The notes beneath the pieces are model-generated. The model saw only the letters and a list, made by a program, of their open reading frames with translations, was not told where the DNA came from and did no database searches. From Sipunculus nudus (taxonomy: Eukaryota; Annelida; Sipuncula; Golfingiida; Sipunculidae), in NCBI GenBank assembly GCA_026874595.1, contig CM049316.1:60957676-61021675 (forward strand): a DNA stretch of 64,000 nt, given 5' to 3'. The translations under genes were made by a program, and so were the position numbers. Of this stretch, positions 36,200-48,385 are shown in pieces (within the stretch, counting starts at the first letter, position 1; the number at the start of each line of letters is the position of its first letter).

Positions 36200-37690
36200 T
36201 TTAAAATAATTATGTTTCTTGAATAAGGTGAGTAATCACTTACTTTGTTGAAAATTAGGTCCTTTACTCTTCAAGCATAAATAACTATTTTCCCTTTAAA
36301 TGTAACTGATTTAAATGGCAAAAAACAGGTGGACAGGAGGGGATTGAACGGACTTTAATGGAACAAATAAGCATGGCAGATTATTAATTTAATTATTTGG
36401 TTGAATCGTGAATCTTGCAAGTTACATGGCAACAGTCAATGGTAGCTAATTTATTTAAATTAATTTCACATGAGCCATTAATAAAATTAAAAGTATCACA
36501 AACATCCTTGCAGCATTTGTGATTGAGAGTTGTCAGACCTTTAATTGTTTGTTTAATCGGGAGAGGCGTGTTTGTGCAATTACACAAATTTGTCCGTACG
36601 CGTCAAATCACATTACGCTAATTTGACTTGATTCTTAAGTTCTTGAGAATCGTGTTAACATTAAAAGATTGTATAAACAATCTGTCCACTTTTGTTTAAA
36701 GTGGTATAATTCACTATTCGCTCAGTGATTAATTAGAATGCATTTCTAGATTAGTGTAACAGGTGTCATATCTTTGAAAGCTTTATTGTTGGCAAGAGGG
36801 TTATCCCTTAGAAACCAAGCTTTGTTTGCTTATACTGACAATTTTCTAAATTACTTTAACTTAAAATAAAATAATTATAAGAGCAATAATTTCTTTTCTT
36901 TTATTTAACACCCTTTATTTGAATTTTAAACCATATTTCAAGTGTATTCATTTAAAATTTTCATGTAACATAATCTCAATATTCTTCCTGAATCACCCAC
37001 TCATCAACTTGACATGAGCCAATTACCACTATAACCGTCATATATTGTTCTTTGCGGGAAGCCATGCACTTTTATAAACGAGTTTTTATAGCACGTAGAA
37101 GTTTGACTCTTGTATAAGATTATGGTCCCCATGTCTGACTCACCCTGAATCATTTCTGGGAAATCATCGTTGCACTCTTTGACACCTTTCGAATAAACAG
37201 CACACTATGTTACCAATCATAAATGTTCAAATCTGCACAATAATGGCGATTGAGGCCAACGGGGTTAAGGTCCACTTTGGTAAAAGCACGTAATTTGATA
37301 GTTCATAAATCCGAAATCGGATTTGCACGAAATGATTGAGCACTCGTTACGTAGTCATAAGACTAACTCATGTTAATTGTCTTTTTCGTTCTGTCAAAAT
37401 TCTTATTTATCTATACATCTATATGCATACTCAAATTCATTTTTCGAGTATGCACTTTGTATTTAGTGTACTTTGATTAAAGAATTGAATGTCAATGTAA
37501 TATTTTTTTTATACTGAAATGTATATTTGCCATATAAATGTCCCTCAATGAGATTCCCTCTCATTAGGATTTTGACTGTAAAACTAATTTTGCATGCTGT
37601 TAAAATATACTTCACAAAACTCTGGGGTAGTAATAGTGGAACTTTATACAAGTATTAATTATCATTTACCGTAATACTTCAATAAGTCCA
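36200..37690. other. Unique AT-rich DNA, possible regulatory region
   Basis: No repeat family or convincing coding frame. The part at 36360-36760 has many TAAT/ATTA cores together with GC-containing islands (GGGAGAGGCGTGTTTGTGCA near 36560). That texture is seen in conserved non-coding elements, but conservation cannot be tested here. Confidence 0.3.
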
Positions 37691-37692
37691 CA

Positions 37693-38058
37693 CATGCCTG
37701 CCAGAGGTCTTTGACAAAAAAAATTCAGTGCTCTGGAAAAAAAGAGTAGACCTTTTTTTAATAATGAGTGAAAAAAAGAGTATTTTTTTTAGCGTGAAAT
37801 CCCTATTTTTTTATCACACACTGAATTAGATGTGCTTCGAATGCAACAAATGTGTATAAATACCGTTCCAAACATGACATGAAGTTGCGAATCGTCCCAT
37901 TTTGTTTTAAATGGACTGTCACAGCAGGAGAGAAACAGTATATATCGGAATTCTTTCAATGAAAAGAAAGAGGAAAAAGGAGTGAGTAATTAGCGTCATT
38001 TTAAGGAAATCCTAAAAAAGTGACTCTTTTAAAAAAAAAGAGTGATTTGGCAGGCCTG
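37693..38058. mobile_element. Candidate MITE with CCTGCCA ends
   Basis: Left CATGCCTGCCAGAGG and right TTTGGCAGGCCTG form an inverted pair of about 11 bp. Both sides have AAAAAAGAGT-type tracts facing inward, so the arms are partly complementary beyond the ends. Non-coding. No matching target duplication. Confidence 0.5.
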
Positions 38059-38545
38059 TAATAGCGCCACAGGGCCTGAAACAGGACTTGAGAAAAGGGG
38101 AGGAGAGAAGGGGATTAACCTTTGTATAGTGTAGACATATTTTAAAAAATTTAGGACGCAATGACGAAATGCGGGGTTGTTTAAAATGCGATCGCCGGCT
38201 CATTTTTCGGTATTCAGCACTTATTTTTCTATTACCCAGTTTTTTAGGTGGGGGCCTGCCCTGCCCCCCCCCCCCCCAAATCCGCTACTGCGCCATCTAC
38301 TTTTCAATCATTGCAACAAAATAATTGTAACAGTGATGTATGTACTTCTACTCTGTTTGATATAAGGAGAGGTGAATGCATGATGTATGTGGTATGGATT
38401 TTACTGGGTTTGTTCATGAGTCCTACACCAAAGTAATGCTCACAAAAAGATAATTTCATACCAAAAATAATTTCATGAACGAAATCCAAATTAGGACTTG
38501 GAATAAACTGATACTACAAGTAAGTACTACATGAGGTATGATATA

Positions 38546-38755
38546 AGTGGATCCAGGGGAGGGGTCCAGGGGGTCCGGACCCCCCCCCCCTTTTTTTTCA
38601 TCCGCTGCAAGCTCTTATTAAGGGTTTAAGACAGAATTTTGCGGCCTGGACCCCCCCCCCTACTTTTCAGGACCTGGTGATCTTTTTTTAGGTTTCTTTC
38701 ACTAGTCCCCCCTCTGTTGGACCCCCCCCTTTCCGAAATCCTGGATCCGCCCCTG
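38546..38755 (-). mobile_element. GGCGGATCC-type MITE, minus orientation
   Basis: Right edge CTGGATCCGCCCCTG and left edge GTGGATCCAGGGGAGG, with internal C runs. Read on the minus strand it follows the same internal order as the copies in the array. Confidence 0.7.
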
Positions 38756-39693
38756 ATCGAGCAATGACTTTTCATGTAGTCCTGCTTTTTTCCGTTCTTG
38801 TCTTTCATTAAAGAGGAAGAATAAACGGAACCATTATCCCTTTGTGGGCTGTCCGTAAATGCAAGGGGGTCAAGTGGACCATAAAAGGACATTTAGCCTG
38901 CAGTCATTCAATATGCCTCCCGTAAATTATAGCTAAGAGGGCGTAGGAATATAGATGACACTCAAGGCAGTATACATGTAATGGTTGGTTAATTGAAGGT
39001 GGTGTTACAGCTACGCTGGTGTAACGTGATCGGACTTGGGAAAAGCTTAAGGATTCTGACACGTGCATTAGTTAACTGTAAATTACCAGATAAGCAGACA
39101 CAAGGGGCTCCTCGTAAGCTCCCAATCAATGGTATATGTCGTGTGAGAGATTACAGTGACTCTTTCACACCAAAACGTCACAGTTCTAGGTCAGCCATGC
39201 ATTCCGCCTTCTGACATTAGAATCTCCATCAGAATGTCAGAGTGCCACACCACAGTGTAAGGCTCGATGAAGATACAAATATGTTTATATATTTCTAAGA
39301 GCACCTACCATATGCAAGAGTTCACATGTATCCTTTTGTGAAAACGCATCGCCCAACGCCTAATGTTATGATTGCTGGTTGTGTAACACGAATATCGATG
39401 CATTTGGATGGATGACCGTTACAGTGTATTTTCCTGTATGACTTGTGTCTCCATTCAGGTTGGCTTACCAGTCCAGTATAAATGTCTAATGAGTCGTGCA
39501 TTTAGGCTAGCCATGTCTGCGCTCCATTGCATCTTTTGATAAAATATCGTGATATAGGAGGAAGTTATCTGACCAATTATTACTTTTCTTTATACAACAC
39601 TTAACTATTTTGAATCGCAATATTAAAAATCCATTACTTTTATAAAGTTAATATTGTAAATATAAAAAAATGGGAACACCTGTATTCATTTTG

Positions 39694-39696
<3 letters not shown>

Positions 39697-39748
<52 letters not shown>
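39697..39748 (+). repeat. TA microsatellite
   Basis: About 26 uninterrupted TA repeats, immediately 3' (in minus orientation) of the SINE at 39795. Confidence 0.95.
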
Positions 39749-39750
<2 letters not shown>

Positions 39751-39794
39751 TATTATATATATAATCAATTTCAAATTATATTGACCTAAATTTA

Positions 39795-40019
39795 TTTTAC
39801 ATAGGTTGTAGATTCAGGTAAAATATCCAATGCAAAACTTTCAAAGGCAGAGATTGTAGCGTGGGTAGTTTCTACAGGTGGAGGAAAACGGAGAACCCGG
39901 AGAAAACCCCCGACCTAAGACAGGCCACTGCAACTCATTCTAACGGCCACGCCGGGGATCGAACCTAGGGTCGACAGCCGAGAGAGCCGAGCTTGTTATC
40001 ACTTGACTGCCCAGGCCCC
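39795..40019 (-). mobile_element. tRNA-derived SINE, copy 1
   Basis: On the minus strand: a tRNA-like head with an A-box-like region near 40001-40014 (TGGGCAGTCAAGTG) and a clear B box GGTTCGATCCC (39955-39965), then a conserved body with GGTTTTCTCCGGGTTCTCCG, and a 3' end ACAACCTATGTAAAAT. Length about 225 bp. The body block resembles the central conserved domains shared among animal SINE families (Deu/Nin-like). I do not assign the exact class. RNA polymerase III would drive it if active. Confidence 0.85.
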
Positions 40020-40290
40020 ATAATTATATCACCTTCATTGTATTGTCTTCATTGCAGTATATTGTTTTTCAGTATATGATTACCTCAGAATGTCTGGATA
40101 TGAGGCAAGGTTAAAGTTGTAGATATCGTGGAAAATCCTTAATTTTAATTTTGGAAATGTTAGAAAAAGGAGTGCTTCCTTCAAATTAACTCAAATTTCT
40201 AAATGCATATTCGAAAGGGTGCATATATTATATCATATAAAATTATTGCGATATTAGTTACTTGTATGAAACGTTAAGTTCTAAAATGTG

Positions 40291-40295
<5 letters not shown>

Positions 40296-40352
<57 letters not shown>

Positions 40353-40353
40353 A
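40296..40353 (+). repeat. TA microsatellite
   Basis: TA repeats with a single ACA interruption. Confidence 0.95.
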
Positions 40354-40359
40354 TATGTA

Positions 40360-41170
40360 CTTGAATTAAGAAGATAATTATAGAGGTACAATGTAGAGGA
40401 GATTGTCTAATTTATCTTTCATTCATTTGTGCATTACGCAGCAGTACGTGTGGGAATTCGTATAACAGTTAATACTACATTATGTCAATACAGATCTGAT
40501 TAGACATAAATTTGCTCCACGGGTATTTTAGACCAGCACACCGGTCATAACTATAGGGAGAATGCTTAGTGCATTGGCCCCAGTATTATTAATTCTGCTG
40601 AGGGCGCAGAGAGACCTTGGAGCCGGCTCATTTGGTATTCTTGTCATATCCCCGGAGACAGAGTCAATTTCACCATAATTACCCACTAGCATTAGCTTAT
40701 TAACCATGATCAGTGTCTTTTATCCTGAGGAGTCCTTATTGCATGTTACATCTCGTTGCAGTAAGAGCATTCTTCAATGTGAATACCCGGGATTAAAAGT
40801 TAAAAAAGGACAAAACAACAGCATAAAAGACGAATGAAATCTCCATTTATAAGTGTTAATTTTCCCACTGCAAAATTGCAACGGAGTAGGTTCACTGAAA
40901 AGTATATGAAGCAACCGAAAAGGGTAAAGGCAGCAACTGAGTTTAAATAACGAGTCTTATATGTTTGAATAACTATTATTTAAAATAATAATGTTTAGCT
41001 GAGCTTAAATAATATTATTCACAAACGACCTAATCTAAAGTCCATTAATTCAATGTAAACCTTAATGATATTTTTATAGAATTTTATTAATCTGACCCTT
41101 CAAATGACTTGTGTACACTGCCTATACCCATCGTGCAAAATACTTCTGTTGTTAACTTTAATTTGAAATA
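40360..41170. other. Unique intergenic DNA
   Basis: No coding frame. About 40490-40760 is less AT-rich than its surroundings and has TAATTACC and ATTAGCTTATTAACC motifs, so it may be a regulatory element. Nothing else seen. Confidence 0.3.
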
Positions 41171-41325
41171 CGGCAACTGAGCGATAATGGGTGATAGGCT
41201 TTTGAGTGTACGACCTTGGGAATAAGGTCAAGGGGGAAAATAAATATATGGTGCAAATCTGTGCCCAAATTTTATCTTTTCCCAAATCAGCCATATTGGA
41301 GATTTAGCATAAACGATATATGGCA
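41171..41325 (+). repeat. Dispersed repeat, mate of 51780-51925
   Basis: Shares GGCAACTGAGCGATAATGGG, TACGACCTTGG, GGTGCAAATCT and GCCATATTGGAGAT in the same order with 51780-51925. Confidence 0.7.
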
Positions 41326-41346
41326 GAAGAAAAGAAGCATAGAATA

Positions 41347-41802
41347 CAGTCTCGAGTTCACTTTTTTTAGGAACTTGGACTTGGACTCGAGGGCCCTGGA
41401 CTCGGACTTGTACTCGGATGCGGAGGTAGGAAATCGAGAAACTAGTCCATCTTGAGCCGAGAAGTAAAAAAAAGTTTAAAAAATAATACGAATAGTTAAA
41501 TATACATGGGCGAACGACTAACAGAATATCAGAAAAAAAATTAATATTACAGGCTTCAGCTTTGCAACGGGAGATAAATATAATTACACATTCAAGGAAA
41601 AGGGTGTGTTAAATTAACATAAAACACAGGATAATCTCCAATATCTTCGTTTCAATTTACTTTAATCAGGAGAATTAAAAATGACTCTAACGGGAAGAAG
41701 GAGGATTTTGACTCGAGCCTCAAAGACTGGGACTTGGACTCGTGTAGCCCGGACCCGGCCTCGCACTCATCCTTGGATAGTGGGGATTTGACTACATCAC
41801 TG
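41347..41802 (-). mobile_element. GAGTCC-rich hAT-like MITE, second copy
   Basis: Inverse orientation to the 3783 copy. The right end reads GACTACATCACTG, the complement of CAGTGATGTAGTC; the left end CAGTCTCGAGTTCAC is more diverged. GGACTTGGACTCG-type hexamers fill both ends around an AT-rich centre. Length is close to the first copy. Confidence 0.65.
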
Positions 41803-41819
41803 TAAGCATGTCCACCCAC

Positions 41820-43850
41820 ATTTTTTTACTCGATTATGAAAATAGATTTAACTTAATCAACCCTTGAAAGTCTTCCAGTCCTACGGAATAAGGTTAGTCT
41901 TTTTTCACTATGAGAGTATAAACTGGTATCAATTTTAGTCATTCTAAATGCTTAGACTCTCAGAATAATAATATATATCTTATGAAAATGCACATTAATT
42001 ACATTTTTCTTTTCCAAATGGATATCAATCATAACAAATCACTTCACAAAACGATTGAGTGGACAGCAATTATGCCTCCCCCAAGGATGATTACCTGGTC
42101 CCTGTCAGAATTAATTAATTTATATTTAATTCATTTTCTGTCCTTATTCAATTAAGCATTATATTCAAATTTGTGACCTATTTATAGGCGGCTTCAAGAA
42201 AATAAAATTTGTAGTTTATTGGTTCACCATAATCATTTAGACTCCCCAAATACTTTGGCGTGAAAAAGAAATATATCTAATAATGAAGTGTTTTTTGTAG
42301 ATTATGGTAGTAATTATTTGCAGAAAAGAATTAATCTCGAAATATAGGATGAGAGGGATCTATTTGTTGTTCCCTTTATTCGCTATCAATGTTTATTCAT
42401 AATATAACCCACGTTATTTAGAAGGGAATCCCATTTAATATTTGAAGGCATTTCGGGAATGGGCCAATGAAATATAGATTACAATATACTAGTGTGCCTC
42501 AGGCATAACGATTCAGGAACATTATGAAGAAATATCCACAAATGCACAGCCGTTTATGCACAAATGGACCTGAGAATATGGACTGAATAAGGGAATGCTA
42601 AGGCGATTACAATGCAGATAATGCTGGAACGAACTGAACATCAGTGGCGTCTCTAAATCATCGTTGACTGTTTGTAAAGTGCGAAGCGAGGTTGTGGTAT
42701 TAATGTTGAAATAAATGGCATGGATGCATAAAATCTTTTCCATGAGCATGATCTCAATGATCTTCTGGTGTGTTCGGGTCCAAAGAGCCAAAACACTGCG
42801 GAGTTTGTCTAATGAAACCTGACGCAAGATGGATGCTGCGCGAGGAACCTCTATGTTAAATATAATGCACGGTTTATTTACGTGCACGGTTAGAATATGA
42901 GATTTAAAGAAACATGACATATCTTCTCTGCAACGGACCCTGACAACTGACTCTTTATATCTGAACAACTGACTCACGATATATTCTATAGAGATATATG
43001 CTATATCCTGAAGCATGTGTAAGGTGGAATTCAGTATGCCAAGACAGCCTGATGGCCTGAAATATTTCCCGATCCTAATTTAAAAGTAATCTATATCTTC
43101 TTCATCTGAAAGACAAATGAAAGTGCGGGGTTTGTAATACACTGTATGTGCATAAGAAATATAACCTGTTTCATATAAAGCCAAATTCACATGCAGGCAT
43201 TTAATCATGTGACCATATTTGAATCTGGAGTAAATTTACGCCTGTGAGTAAAATTCAATATACTTGAAGTATATTTACATTTTGTTCACATGTCATGAGT
43301 GTTCAGGTATGCAAATTGACAGTTAAACACACTTTTATAAATGCCCATGACCCAAAGCTCACGTGTGAATATTTCCACTTTGAAGACAACATAGCTATAG
43401 AAAAAATGTTTTATTCTGTCCCATGATTTGCGGACGTAACAGACAGATCTTATTGCATGAAATGCTGTAAGTTTTGACCTGTATGAATACTAGTATAGGT
43501 TCCTAATCTAGGCCAATCCAATCCGCCAATGTATCTGCGAAAGGTACGAGCAAATGTTTGTAGACAGTTTTCTATATATCTGCATGATGAAAGGGACATA
43601 TGATATAGCCTACCATTTCATTTTTTATTATACTTTTACCAAGATGAATTAACATACCACATTGCTAAAATGTATACTTCCAAGCCGGCTCTGAGCACAC
43701 AAATATGCACATAATACACAAACGCTAACCAAAACTGTAGGTGTTGCCACCAAAGTGATCGGGCTAACTTTGTTCAACATAAACATTTGCTGTATCCATG
43801 GAGCCATTGTTTTGGAAGGTATCATCAGATACACAGCGGATGGAAAGATG
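41820..43850. other. Intergenic DNA with one long unidentified frame
   Basis: Apart from the minus-strand frame listed separately, no coding signal. About 43185-43400 resembles, in inverse orientation, 45345-45545 (GAGTAAATTTAC and TTCACATG-type motifs), suggesting another dispersed palindromic repeat. Confidence 0.35.
42522..43016 (-). CDS. Hypothetical 164-codon frame, unidentified
   Basis: The longest open frame in the window, on the minus strand, with an ATG start and TAG/TAA-free run. The middle third (RQVSLDKLRSVLALWTRTHQ) has a helix-like, amphipathic pattern, and that stretch is less AT-rich than the flanks. No family motif, signal peptide or membrane segment could be recognised, and no obvious promoter or intron signals define it. 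It may be an exon of an unknown gene or simply a long chance opening. Confidence 0.2.
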   Translation of the reverse strand: MLQDIAYISIEYIVSQLFRYKESVVRVRCREDMSCFFKSHILTVHVNKPCIIFNIEVPRAASILRQVSLDKLRSVLALWTRTHQKIIEIMLMEKILCIHAIYFNINTTTSLRTLQTVNDDLETPLMFSSFQHYLHCNRLSIPLFSPYSQVHLCINGCAFVDISS

Positions 43851-43859
43851 GACCCCTTA

Positions 43860-44440
43860 ACTATAGGCCTACTTCCTATATGGTAAGCCCTGTTTGTTAT
43901 GACCTCGTATCCTGAATTGCTACACCAGAGGGGAGCACTGTATTTTTATCCAATCAGATGGGACCTTGTGCTCGAAGACACGGCCAAGCGAGGAAAACAC
44001 TGAGCCAATCATGTTCATTTCGTTTTGAGTGACAGCTCATCGCCCCGGTAACCGTCTGAACAGGCCACAGGCTCAGAGAGAATTGCCGCAGACGTGGTTT
44101 GCTTAGGGCCTTGGGCACATAGGATGCCCGGTCGGTGAGCTGTAATTCAAACGAAACGTAACAACAAAGGCTGCGTGCACATCTCGCTGGCTGGTTTCAG
44201 TTCTGCAGACACCAGACACATGGCTACGCTAACACAGTTATACTGTCAGAATCGAATCGGTCGATGATGCGAGAATGCAGAGGGAGCAATTAAAATTCGA
44301 CCAAATACTGTCTTCAAACGGCGCTTGAAGCGCAGCTATGGGCGGAGCCAGGATGCCTTAAACGGTCAAGGCTGGCAGCGTGAAAAGCAGTTGCTTCTTT
44401 AGAAGCGTAAGATTTCCGCTGCCTCGGGAGCGTAGAAGGA
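43860..44440 (-). mobile_element. PLE-associated structured repeat, inverted copy
   Basis: Read on the minus strand it matches the region at 48783-49640. Landmarks in order are the CTCCCGAGGCAGCGGAAATC hairpin (44372-44432), GGCTCCGCCCA, CTCTGAGCCTGTGGCCTGTT, GGGGCGATGAGCTGTCACTC, AAAACGAAATGAACA, CTCCCCTCTGGTGTAG and GGATACGAGGTCATAACAAA. Between GGCTCCGCCCA and CTCTGAGCC it carries about 200 bp of private sequence. Lying next to a Penelope-like fragment in one of its two copies, it could be part of such an element (a pseudo-LTR), but that is inference. Confidence 0.65.
44372..44432 (-). repeat. Hairpin copy H3
   Basis: Complement of the hairpins at 48783 and 49000. GGCAGCG...CGCTGCC pairs, and an inner TTGCTTCTTTAGAAGC palindrome pairs within it. 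Confidence 0.85.
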
Positions 44441-44639
44441 TGTTACCTGGTAGGCCAGGAGTTTACTTCCGAGACGAAGGTACCTGGTTCATTCCCCATC
44501 AGTGCCTCAAAGACAAAATTACCAAAGTTTGTCTTCCTTCTACATCACCATATCAGGACTTTCCCCAAGTCTGTTTTAATATTGTTTCTGTTTTCCTAAA
44601 TATTAACTGTTGTTCCGGGATCACCTGAGACATATTCTG

Positions 44640-45997
44640 AAAACCTAAGGGTATTCCCTACAACGTGGCGTATGAAATCTTGTGGCGTATGATTTCTCGT
44701 AAGAGATTTATTTCATTATGATAATATTAAAAGATATTGGTTTTATATATCAACCTTTAAATCGGTATTTCTCAACCTTTTATGGCTCAAAACAATAAGT
44801 TATATTAGGTTGTAAGAATATGCACTAAAGTGTATCTAATAAACGGATAAAAACGGATCTAATATTTAACAGGATAACATTTATATGTGAAAATGTTAAA
44901 ACTCATGTACATTACAAACGCCAGTATCCTATAAAATTGTAATTTTGAAGTAAGTACACAAAATAAAAATATGTAAACATGTCTTAGAGTTTCCCAATAT
45001 TTTAACATGATGCATATAAGCTATTCTTAATCTGCACATTTAAGTACGGATAAATGATTATTTGTCGAATGCCTGAAATATATTAATATTTTAAAATCTA
45101 GATCAAATCAACCGTTATTAAAAAAATCATATAATAACATGTAGAGTGCATTTTTAGCTCTATAACTATTATGTTTAGTTTTTATTTTCACCACGAAATA
45201 TGAATCCTGAGCTTGACCTAGAAGAGCGACTGACTGCTGGTTCAAATAAATACATATGTAATCATAAGCCGATATGTAACATAAAAATGACAGTGTGAAT
45301 ATATATGTAAATAGGAAATATGTTCAAATGGCACAATTTACTTAATGAGTAAAGTTACTTGCATGCAAATATACTTTTGCAGCACCTCTTGAGGTCGTGC
45401 AAATATACTTTTACTCATGTCAATTAACTCCAGGAGTATTAATACTCAAATCTGTTCATATGACACATTATACTTACATGAGTAAATTTACTGATATGTG
45501 TTTATATTCTCACAGGAGTAAATGTATGCATGTGTATGGAGCTTAAGACGAGAAAGGCGGGCTTTAACTTTCTTAGTGCGCCTACCGGTCATAGTTATCA
45601 TCACAACCCATAGTTCGCCTACATAGCCGGTGGATTACAATGGTCTTAAGTCATTAATCATTACTATAAGTTTTATCTTAGAACATCTTTCACTGTAAAC
45701 TGCAAACTATATTTTTATTCACTAAAATATATTTGGTGTATTATGTTCCAGGCCCGGTGTCCCGGTAATGTGGGAATATCCTTCTGGAAAGGGATATCTC
45801 GTAGAACATTATAAATCAGTAATATATAAATGTTCAGCGTAAATGGAATTTCAGCTTAGAGGACAAAGACATCCCATGTCGGAGTGGCCGCAGGTGCCTC
45901 CAGTGCACCATACTTTTAGGGTCATATTACAGGATGTCTGTACGTTGTCTGCATTCTGGAACTACTAATCATTAAGGGCTCAGCGTGTTTATAAGAA

Positions 45998-46000
<3 letters not shown>
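44640..46000. other. AT-rich intergenic DNA
   Basis: No gene supported. 45345-45430 contains a palindromic pair, ATGAGTAAAGTTAC...TTTTACTCATG, with GCAAATATACTTTTG inside. See also 43185-43400. Confidence 0.35.
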
Positions 46001-46056
<56 letters not shown>

Positions 46057-46069
46057 GATATATATATAT
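46001..46069 (+). repeat. TA microsatellite
   Basis: TA repeats with ACA and AGA interruptions. Confidence 0.95.
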
Positions 46070-46082
46070 GCTTGATCAACCA

Positions 46083-46547
46083 TTAAAGGGATAAGTGCAG
46101 AAGTTTAGCGAAACCTACAGTGCTCAAATTCCTAGTACTTTCATATGTTAAAAAGGCCTTAATCAGCCAATATCTACCATAAAAGTATCTAATGCTGTCA
46201 AAGAGGAACAGCTGCAACAAAGTAATACTCCCCGTCCTTATAATTGAAACATGAAAAGGTTCCCTTGGTTGAAATATAAGTCTTAATTGAGGATAGAAAA
46301 AATAGGTCATTGGGTTAGATTTTTCAGCTGTTAGGACAATCAGCATGGCCAGAGAGTAACAGACGACAGCTCTTAACTGGGCTGAAAACGGTGGGCAGGG
46401 ATACTTCCATTGCGGAAATAGAGCTGAGATGAACGCAAAAAGCGTAAAATGGACATATCTATCTTCAAAAGACTGATAAAAATCAAGATTTAAGCTACAG
46501 TATCTGGCCCAGTCAAGGAGGGTATTAAATATGTAACACAGTAACAC
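46083..46547 (-). CDS. Hypothetical 154-codon frame, unidentified
   Basis: An open minus-strand frame rich in Phe, Leu, Tyr and Ser with several hydrophobic stretches (for example LRAVVCYSLAMLIVLTA). Such hydrophobicity would be expected from the antisense of purine-rich DNA, and no membrane-protein family motif is seen. Probably chance. It is listed because of its length. Confidence 0.12.
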   Translation of the reverse strand: MLLCYIFNTLLDWARYCSLNLDFYQSFEDRYVHFTLFAFISALFPQWKYPCPPFSAQLRAVVCYSLAMLIVLTAEKSNPMTYFFYPQLRLIFQPREPFHVSIIRTGSITLLQLFLFDSIRYFYGRYWLIKAFLTYESTRNLSTVGFAKLLHLSL

Positions 46548-46559
46548 ATAGCAGGTCTA

Positions 46560-47395
46560 TTTATTTCCGGTTGAGGAGGCGAGCGTGGGGTTTCGGCTGA
46601 AACACACGGTATGATAAAGAAGAGGTAAAAGGGGTCGTCTGATCAAATATGGAGAGGTAATTTTGTGTATTGATCTTTTGTTTTACCCTAGACTGGACGA
46701 CTAATCTACTCAATACGGTGTGTGGGTGAGACGGCGTGAAATGTCAGGACCATCCACAGAATCTCTTTTTAAGCTCCTCAGCTTTCGTTATAATGGAAAA
46801 ATACATAATTTCATGATGGCCTCCAGACGGGGGAATACGATTCCCTCATCGAATAGAGAGCCAAAGCCAGACACGACCTGAATAAGAAGTAACCAGAGCT
46901 ATGAAACGGACACAAACAAAATAAAGATCAATAAAGTTATTTTTTTATGAGGAAAATAGTAAAGAGGCAAGTCCCCACTTGACAGGTGTCGGAAACTGCA
47001 ATGTTCAGTTGTCGCCAAAACATGTAACTACTTTATGCAAGTTTTCCTCGAATTCAGATTTCTCAGGAATGAAGCTGGATCCTTATACAGTTCTGTAAAC
47101 GTCTGTAACTTTGTGGTATTAATGCTGCTTTTCCCTAAGGGACGTAGTTTCTTGTAGTGTGGAATATCACGCTTTGAATTTCCGGGCAACATAAATCTTT
47201 AAAAGCATAATCAATTCGACGAAACAGGTCGGTGATTACTTTCAGTAAATTCCCATTCGGAATGACAATAGTTTTGTCACTGATATCACTACATACCCTT
47301 TATTCATAATTATACACCTGAGCACACTACAAGGGGATATAGTATTCTGGTGAGACTGTGATGTTTCCTCTTACGATACGATTGCTTTTGTATTA
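46560..47395. other. Intergenic DNA, nothing recognised
   Basis: No open frame of note, repeat or inverted structure could be supported. Confidence 0.35.
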
Positions 47396-47503
47396 TATTT
47401 GCTTATTGGAGTTCTGCTTCGGTTTACCATATCGGTGTCTTTCTGTATTCTATTCTTCCGGTATTGGGTAAATAAATCATATCACCGTGTATTTTTTTCA
47501 CAG

Positions 47504-47683
47504 GAAGCGAAGAAACATGATCTTGCATACAAAGCACGGGTGTACCAATTGAACCGCCGCCCTAGAGGGAGACAGAATGTCAGCAAAATCAGTTTTAGCA
47601 GGGACAGGGCAGATTTGTATCCATCTAAGCTGTCTGAAAAGCAGGACAGATGGGTGACCGTCAAAATAACGCGTACCGAATAG
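47504..47683 (+). CDS. Possible terminal exon, unidentified
   Basis: A strong acceptor-like tract (GTATTTTTTTCACAG, ending at 47503) opens a phase-0 frame of 59 codons ending in TAG. The peptide begins EAKKHDLAYKARVYQLNRRP and is basic and hydrophilic, ending VTVKITRTE. Base composition is more balanced than the flanks. The frame is open further upstream to 47399, but that part (FTISVSFCILFFRYW) looks like a translated pyrimidine tract. No family is recognised and no upstream exon is identified, so this is a weak call. Confidence 0.22.
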   Translation, partial: EAKKHDLAYKARVYQLNRRPRGRQNVSKISFSRDRADLYPSKLSEKQDRWVTVKITRTE

Positions 47684-47749
47684 CTAAAAATTATATACAC
47701 CTACTGAGATTTACCCATTCAAATTCTTTTAATTCTGAATTAATATATA

Positions 47750-47848
47750 TTATAACGTCTTGAAACTGTTACTATTATATTTTGTTTGGGTTAGGAAACA
47801 CCCTAAAGGTACAGCAGTTATTCACGCTTATAGGTGAATTGTCTTTAT

Positions 47849-47900
<52 letters not shown>

Positions 47901-48385
47901 TTACACTGGCTTGACAGTGTTTAACTAGCAAACAACGTCAAAATTATAAAGATGTTGCAAACTTTTGCGTGCAGAAAAATTGCCGCGCACAGAAGTGCTA
48001 ACAAATGATACACATCCATGGACAATAATAAATTGCAGTTCTTTGAAATCTATAATATTATAAAGTTTTGAAACTTTGACCATTTCTTTATATTGTATTT
48101 CGGTTTTAAAACGCCCAAAAGATGAGCAGTTATTTACGCACATATACATGTGAACTATCGACATTTTTAATTTTCAAAAACATAATGATATAAGAGCAAC
48201 AGATGAGAACAAATTCGATGAGACATTAGCAAGAACCAGATGTTTGCAATGGCCCGAGCGACCCCTTGACACTTGATACATTGCAATTATGTTGAATTTG
48301 AATTAGGCTATTATTAAATCTTGAAACCTTTACCATTTCGTGATATTGTGTTTTAGTCAGGAAACACTAAAAATGTATAACGGTT
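47750..48385 (+). repeat. Tandem repeat units of ~250-310 bp with a TA tract
   Basis: Three starts of a common motif (CTTGAAAC..TTACCATTTC..ATATTGT, then GGAAACAC or AAACGCCC, then a TATTTACGC-type step) occur near 47757, 48065 and 48322. The intervening parts carry TTTAACTAG...ACGTCAAAAT, also found near 50420 and 51650. A TA microsatellite occupies 47846-47898 and a similar TA array precedes the 50420 copy. The GIY-YIG fragment starts inside the third unit. Confidence 0.6.
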
